This document shows positions 59,912 through 64,000 of a stretch of 64,000 nucleotides of DNA, in pieces. The notes below the pieces were generated by a model. The model worked only from the letters and a program-made list of their open reading frames with translations, did not search any database and was not told the DNA's origin. Both the position numbers and the translations under genes were made by a program. Each line of letters opens with the position of its first letter. Positions within the stretch are counted from its first letter, which is position 1. Origin of the DNA: Marnyiella aurantia (GTDB lineage Bacteria; Bacteroidota; Bacteroidia; Flavobacteriales; Weeksellaceae); assembly GCF_014041915.1 (NCBI RefSeq), contig NZ_CP059472.1:992001-1056000 (forward strand), read 5' to 3'.

Positions 59912-61342
59912 ATGAAAGTAACTACCGCCGTACTTGCATTGTCGCTGGCTCTACCGTTTGCCGCGTCTGCGCAGGACTCTATCGCAGTAATGAGTAATGA
60001 ATACCCAAATACGTATTCGTCAGGTTCTGCCAATGTTTATCCTTTTACACAGGATTCAAAAAGATTTAACGACTGGGCAATTTCTGCCGGTGTAGGTGTT
60101 CCGTTGGTACAAACTGCAGAACTCAATTCTATAAAATTCACAGAGAATGGAGGAAAAACAGTCTTTGGATACTCTGCGTATTTAAGCATTGACAAAGCTA
60201 TTACTCATGCTTTTGGTTTAAAATTGCAGTACGATAGGGGTGAAACCAGACAAGGATGGTTTAATACAAAAAATGCAGATGCTACAGCTGCCGCACCAAT
60301 TGGTGGACGCACCCAGTACGATGCCCTTTCGCTTTTAGGAGACATAAACCTTTCAAACCTTCTTAGACGCGTTGATAACAAATCACCATACAGATGGGCG
60401 CTTCATGCCTATGCGGGTATTGGTACGCTTGGTTTCAGAAATTATATTGAGGATGAAAACGGTCAACGACTAACAGGTGAAGTTGATCCTCTTACATTAG
60501 GTTCATTTATGTTTCAGGGAGGTACCGGTTTAAAATACAGACTGAATAACAGATTAGATGCTGAAGCAAGATTGATGTATATTTATACAGGAGATGACGA
60601 GTTTGATGGTATTGTACAACCATCGGACAAATCAGATAATTTCTTCAACGCCACTTTAGGTCTTACTTATAACATCGGTAAACACCAGTCCCACCTTTTC
60701 TGGCATGATCCTTTGCAGGAAATCTACTACAAATTAGATGTCCTTGCTGAAAAAAATCAGGATATTGAAGTTTGTAAAGCTGGTGACAACGATAATGACG
60801 GCGTTTGCGATGATTGGGACAGACAGCTCGATACTCCTGCAGGAGCACGCGTTGACGGTGCTGGTGTAGCATTGGATACTGACCTGGATGGCGTAATTGA
60901 CCTATATGACAAGTGTGTTACTGTACCGGGACCGGTTGAAAATGACGGATGCCCAACATCAGGACCAATGAATGGCGGTGTTGTTACTGATGATACCAGA
61001 ACCCTTGAAGGGATTGAGTTCGATCTTAACTCCGACAGAATTCTGCCATCAAACACTCCAATCCTTAACAACGCGATTAATTATATTAACTCTACTCCGG
61101 GAGCCTATAGAGTTGTTGGAGGAACGGATACAAGAGCAAGTGATGCTTATAACCAAAATCTTTCTCAAAGAAGAGCCAACACTGTTAAAAACTATTTGGT
61201 ACAGAAAGGTGTAAGCAGCGGAAAACTTGAAGCTGTAGGCCGTGGTGAAAAAGATTTGAAATACGCAGAATGTGATCCTGCTACAAAATGTCCTGAATGG
61301 AAAAACAGAGCAAACAGACGCGTATATTTTGAAGCTAAATAA
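59912..61342 (+). CDS. OmpA-family outer-membrane protein with TSP3-like calcium repeats
   Basis: This 476-residue protein has a signal peptide, then an eight-stranded-like N-terminal barrel region (residues 25-270). A Ca-binding-type segment (DNDNDGVCDDWD, then DTDLDGVIDLYDKC, and VENDGCPTSG) leads to the C-terminal peptidoglycan-binding OmpA domain (about 365-476, SQRRANTVKNYLVQKG and ANRRVYFEAK). It anchors the outer membrane to peptidoglycan. Highly expressed OmpA/OmpW-like proteins of Flavobacteriia have this plan. It ends at a strong terminator. Confidence 0.92.
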   Translation: MKVTTAVLALSLALPFAASAQDSIAVMSNEYPNTYSSGSANVYPFTQDSKRFNDWAISAGVGVPLVQTAELNSIKFTENGGKTVFGYSAYLSIDKAITHAFGLKLQYDRGETRQGWFNTKNADATAAAPIGGRTQYDALSLLGDINLSNLLRRVDNKSPYRWALHAYAGIGTLGFRNYIEDENGQRLTGEVDPLTLGSFMFQGGTGLKYRLNNRLDAEARLMYIYTGDDEFDGIVQPSDKSDNFFNATLGLTYNIGKHQSHLFWHDPLQEIYYKLDVLAEKNQDIEVCKAGDNDNDGVCDDWDRQLDTPAGARVDGAGVALDTDLDGVIDLYDKCVTVPGPVENDGCPTSGPMNGGVVTDDTRTLEGIEFDLNSDRILPSNTPILNNAINYINSTPGAYRVVGGTDTRASDAYNQNLSQRRANTVKNYLVQKGVSSGKLEAVGRGEKDLKYAECDPATKCPEWKNRANRRVYFEAK

Positions 61343-61366
61343 TTAGTTTTTCAGTATATTTTAAGA

Positions 61367-61392
61367 AGCCACGCATTGCGTGGCTTTTTTTA
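61367..61392 (+). terminator. Intrinsic terminator of the OmpA-family gene
   Basis: AGCCACGC and GCGTGGCT form a perfect 8-bp stem with a 3-base loop (ATT), followed by T7. Confidence 0.88.
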
Positions 61393-61424
61393 TGATTATG
61401 GATTAGATTCCTTATTTTTACGGG

Positions 61425-63323
61425 ATGATTTCCACAAGCGATTTTCATGAACTGAAGTTGAAGACCCTAAAACATTTTTGGGGCCACACAACATTCAGGG
61501 AGCAACAGGAGGCAATCATCGATGATGTTTTGTCCGGCCACGATGTGGTTGCGCTGCTGCCCACCGGTGGTGGGAAATCGCTTTGTTACCAATTGCCTGC
61601 ACTCTTATTACAGGGCACCTGTCTGGTAATATCTCCGCTGCTCGCACTTATGCGGGACCAGGTTACCCAACTTAAAGCTAACGGTATTGAAGCAGAATAT
61701 CTGTCTTCCGAACTGGAGGATTTTCAGACTGAAATAATTTTCAGCCGCTGTCGCGACGGGCTGACCAGGTTGCTTTACGTATCACCGGAACGTCTTAACA
61801 ATCCGGTATTCCTGGACAATATCCGTGACATTGAACTGTCCTTCATAGCAGTAGATGAAGCACACTGTATTTCGGAATGGGGCCAGGATTTCCGCCCAAG
61901 CTACCAAAACATTAAAGCTTTCCGCAATGAATATCCCGGGTTGTCCTGCCTGGCACTTACTGCAACCGCTACTCCGAAGGTCTTAGACGAAATCACAAAC
62001 AGATTGGAACTGAGAAATCCTGTAATCTATCAGATGAGTTTCAAACGCGGTAATATAAAGGTTTTTACCGATCAAATAGCGGACAAGTACCAGAGGATAC
62101 ATGACCTTTTAAGGTACACTAAGAACGCAGGGATCATTTACACACGAACGCGAAGGGAAGCCGAAGAATTAACAAGATTCCTGAAGAGTAAAAATATCAC
62201 ACACGTAGATTACTATCATGCGGGCCTCACCTTAAAGGAAAAGCGACAGCGACAGCAACACTGGCTCCAGTTCCGGGATCAGGTGCTGATATCTACAAAT
62301 GCATTCGGGATGGGTATCGACAAAGAAAATGTGCGGTTTGTGATTCACTATTCATGTCCCGCCAGTCTTGAGAATTATTATCAGGAAATTGGACGGGCCG
62401 GTCGCGACGGTGATGAAAGTTATGCATTTCTCCTTTGGAACGAACAGGAACTGCAAGCCTTTGATCAGTTGCTGAAATACCAGACACCGGATAAACGTGA
62501 ATTCAATGTAATTATAACCTACCTCTATTCGCTGTTTCAAATCGCTGACACAGACCTTCCGGAAAAAACCCTTCAGCTGCATATCGACACCTTAAGGAGA
62601 TTAAGCAAGTCATCCACGGGAAAGATCAAAAATATCCTGAACTTCATGCATAATCAGGAACTTATTTATGTGAACAGTCATAAAAGCCTGTCGTCACTGG
62701 AACTTAAACTCTTGCCTGACGAAATAGACCAACTCCCAAAAAAAGATGCCTACTTCCTGGAACTCCTGCTTCGTAACCTGGCAGGAATTTCTGCCCGGAA
62801 AGTAATGTTCAGCGAAGTTAATCTTAGTACGAAAATCGGCGTAGACGTTCTTTTGCTGAAGGAGCGAATCCGCGAACTGCAGGCTAATGGTCATCTGGAA
62901 TATATTGACGGTGCACTTTCCAGCATAAAATTTCTTCAGCCACGAAATGACCGGGTACTGAGCTCAAAATACTGGAATCTTTTTTATCAGATCCAGAGAA
63001 ACAAACTGCAGAAATGGGAGGAAATGAAATTTTATGTACGCAACAGGGACCACTGTAAGATGAGGATGATCCTATCCTATTTCGGCGAAAAAAATTCGAA
63101 GGACTGTGGGCAGTGTGTAGTGTGCAATTCCAGGAAAGGACATTCTGCCAAATCAATCACCGGCGAAATTGAAAATGTGCTTAGCCGCAATGCCTGTACG
63201 GCAGATGAAATTGCCATCCAGCTTAACTATTACGAAAAAGAGAAGATCCTGGAGCACCTTATTCTGTTACTGGACGCCGGCAAGGTTAAAATGCTTAATT
63301 TCCGAACCTACGCCCTGGCATAA
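61425..63323 (+). CDS. recQ: RecQ family ATP-dependent DNA helicase
   Basis: This 632-residue SF2 helicase has LPTGGGKSLCYQLPAL near residue 46, DEAHCISEWGQDFRPSYQ near residue 146, SLALTATATPKVL-like TATATP near residue 184, NAFGMGIDKENVRFVIH near residue 289 and YYQEIGRAGRDGDES near residue 318. The RQC zinc region is at CKMR...CGQCVVC near residue 547. It acts in recombination repair and fork restart. The HRDC domain is absent or short, as in the second RecQ type of Bacteroidota. Confidence 0.93.
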   Translation: MISTSDFHELKLKTLKHFWGHTTFREQQEAIIDDVLSGHDVVALLPTGGGKSLCYQLPALLLQGTCLVISPLLALMRDQVTQLKANGIEAEYLSSELEDFQTEIIFSRCRDGLTRLLYVSPERLNNPVFLDNIRDIELSFIAVDEAHCISEWGQDFRPSYQNIKAFRNEYPGLSCLALTATATPKVLDEITNRLELRNPVIYQMSFKRGNIKVFTDQIADKYQRIHDLLRYTKNAGIIYTRTRREAEELTRFLKSKNITHVDYYHAGLTLKEKRQRQQHWLQFRDQVLISTNAFGMGIDKENVRFVIHYSCPASLENYYQEIGRAGRDGDESYAFLLWNEQELQAFDQLLKYQTPDKREFNVIITYLYSLFQIADTDLPEKTLQLHIDTLRRLSKSSTGKIKNILNFMHNQELIYVNSHKSLSSLELKLLPDEIDQLPKKDAYFLELLLRNLAGISARKVMFSEVNLSTKIGVDVLLLKERIRELQANGHLEYIDGALSSIKFLQPRNDRVLSSKYWNLFYQIQRNKLQKWEEMKFYVRNRDHCKMRMILSYFGEKNSKDCGQCVVCNSRKGHSAKSITGEIENVLSRNACTADEIAIQLNYYEKEKILEHLILLLDAGKVKMLNFRTYALA

Positions 63324-63340
63324 TCAGCACATTCTAAACT

Positions 63341-64000
63341 ATGAAAATGAATATGAAACCCTTAAGAACCGTATTTTTCGGCACTCCCGAATTTGCAGCC
63401 AGCAGCCTGAAGGCAATTCATGACTCAGCACATCAAATCGTTGGCGTGGTGACTGTTCCGGACAAGGCAAGCGGCCGCGGTCAGAAAATTAATGAATCAC
63501 CCGTAAAAAAGTATGCTGCCGAACATAATCTCCCGGTGTTTCAACCGGAAAAACTTAGAAACAGTGAGTTTCTGGAGCAGATGAAAAGCCTGGACGCTGA
63601 CGTGTTCGTAGTTGTGGCTTTCCGGATGATGCCCAAGGTACTTTTTGAGCTGCCGAAACTGGGCACCTTCAACTTACATGCATCATTGCTGCCGGATTAC
63701 CGTGGCGCCGCACCTATTAACTATGCCATCATCAACGGCGAGACAAAAACGGGAATAACCACTTTTTTCATTAACGAAAAAATAGACGAGGGTCATATCC
63801 TGCTGCAGCATGAGGTGGAAATAACTCCTGACGACAATGCCGGCACACTACATGACCGGTTAATGGAGAAAGGCGCTCAGCTGGTGGTAAAGACACTGGA
63901 TGGCCTTGCGCATGAAAACTTAGCTGAAACACCTCAGCAGGAAAAAGAACAGGTTAAGAACGCCTTTAAAATCTACAGGGAGGACACCCGGATAAACTGG
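63341..64000 (+). CDS. fmt: Methionyl-tRNA formyltransferase, 5' part
   Basis: The gene runs off the right edge; 220 codons are visible. Three in-frame ATGs (63341, 63347, 63353) precede PLRTVFFGTPEFAASSLKAI. The family motif HASLLPDYRGAAPINYAIIN, with the catalytic His and the LPxxRG signature, and TTFFINEKIDEGHILLQ are seen near residues 110-155. It formylates initiator Met-tRNA. It follows recQ after 17 bases, so cotranscription is possible. Confidence 0.93.
   Translation, partial: MKMNMKPLRTVFFGTPEFAASSLKAIHDSAHQIVGVVTVPDKASGRGQKINESPVKKYAAEHNLPVFQPEKLRNSEFLEQMKSLDADVFVVVAFRMMPKVLFELPKLGTFNLHASLLPDYRGAAPINYAIINGETKTGITTFFINEKIDEGHILLQHEVEITPDDNAGTLHDRLMEKGAQLVVKTLDGLAHENLAETPQQEKEQVKNAFKIYREDTRINW

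Overview
The window looks like chromosomal DNA of a Flavobacteriales bacterium, most likely Weeksellaceae (Chryseobacterium/Kaistella-like). The reasons are recurrent TAnnTTTG -7 promoter elements with little sign of Shine-Dalgarno sequences, type IX secretion (a plug protein and a T9SS-sorted cargo protein), a plug/TonB receptor with a carboxypeptidase-like N-domain, and small families largely restricted to Bacteroidota (DUF4290, DUF4295, DUF4230, DUF6341, DUF6427, DUF7009). Most of it is ordinary housekeeping sequence. There is one tRNA (Cys), no rRNA and no CRISPR array.

Layout. 1-7.7 kb: sulfatase-fold LTA-synthase-like enzyme, pssA, exonuclease, FAH-family enzyme, universal stress protein, small membrane proteins, mgtC. 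7.7-12.55 kb: an accessory island holding an IS3-family element with a frameshifted transposase, a decayed trigger-factor 3' end, a T9SS cargo, a lipoprotein and a frameshifted HExxH lipoprotein. It is bounded by two near-identical 212-bp copies of the mgtC 3' end plus terminator. 12.76-19.5 kb: trigger factor, a probable metal-uptake operon (His/Cys-rich exported protein, TonB receptor, lipoprotein) and an ABC-F ATPase. 20-27.7 kb: DUF4230 protein, nuclease-fold protein, LuxE-like acyltransferase, lpxH, queD-like gene, comF, upp and der, with two small repeat-flanked genes (GxxExxY and a four-helix-bundle S23-like protein) in the spaces between. 27.8-34.1 kb: haem-binding protein, DCC thiol oxidoreductase, DUF4290, murA, then a small molybdenum-cofactor cluster (membrane protein, NTPase-MobA fusion, fdhD, DUF7009). 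34-43.5 kb: frameshifted YkvA gene, two thioredoxin-fold proteins, aroC, glycine-zipper lipoprotein, tRNA-Cys, folB, nadA, gmk, yicC, miaA, redoxin. 43.5-50.3 kb: MBL hydrolase, T9SS plug protein, hemH, a NifU protein with a duplicated N-domain, gamma-carbonic anhydrase, acetyltransferase, YihY. 50.4-64 kb: Pif1-like helicase with a C-terminal HTH, lnt, rpmB-rpmG-DUF4295-ftsY, sppA, folK, OmpA-family protein, recQ and the start of fmt.

The most unusual points are: (1) the duplicated mgtC/tig junction around the island; (2) three single-base homopolymer contractions that break otherwise good reading frames, at 7.9, 12.3 and 34.9 kb, which are either real decay or sequencing error; (3) the NTPase-MobA fusion cluster; and (4) repeat-flanked small genes, one of which appears to have rewritten the lpxH C-terminus. 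I found no obviously new defence or biosynthetic system.
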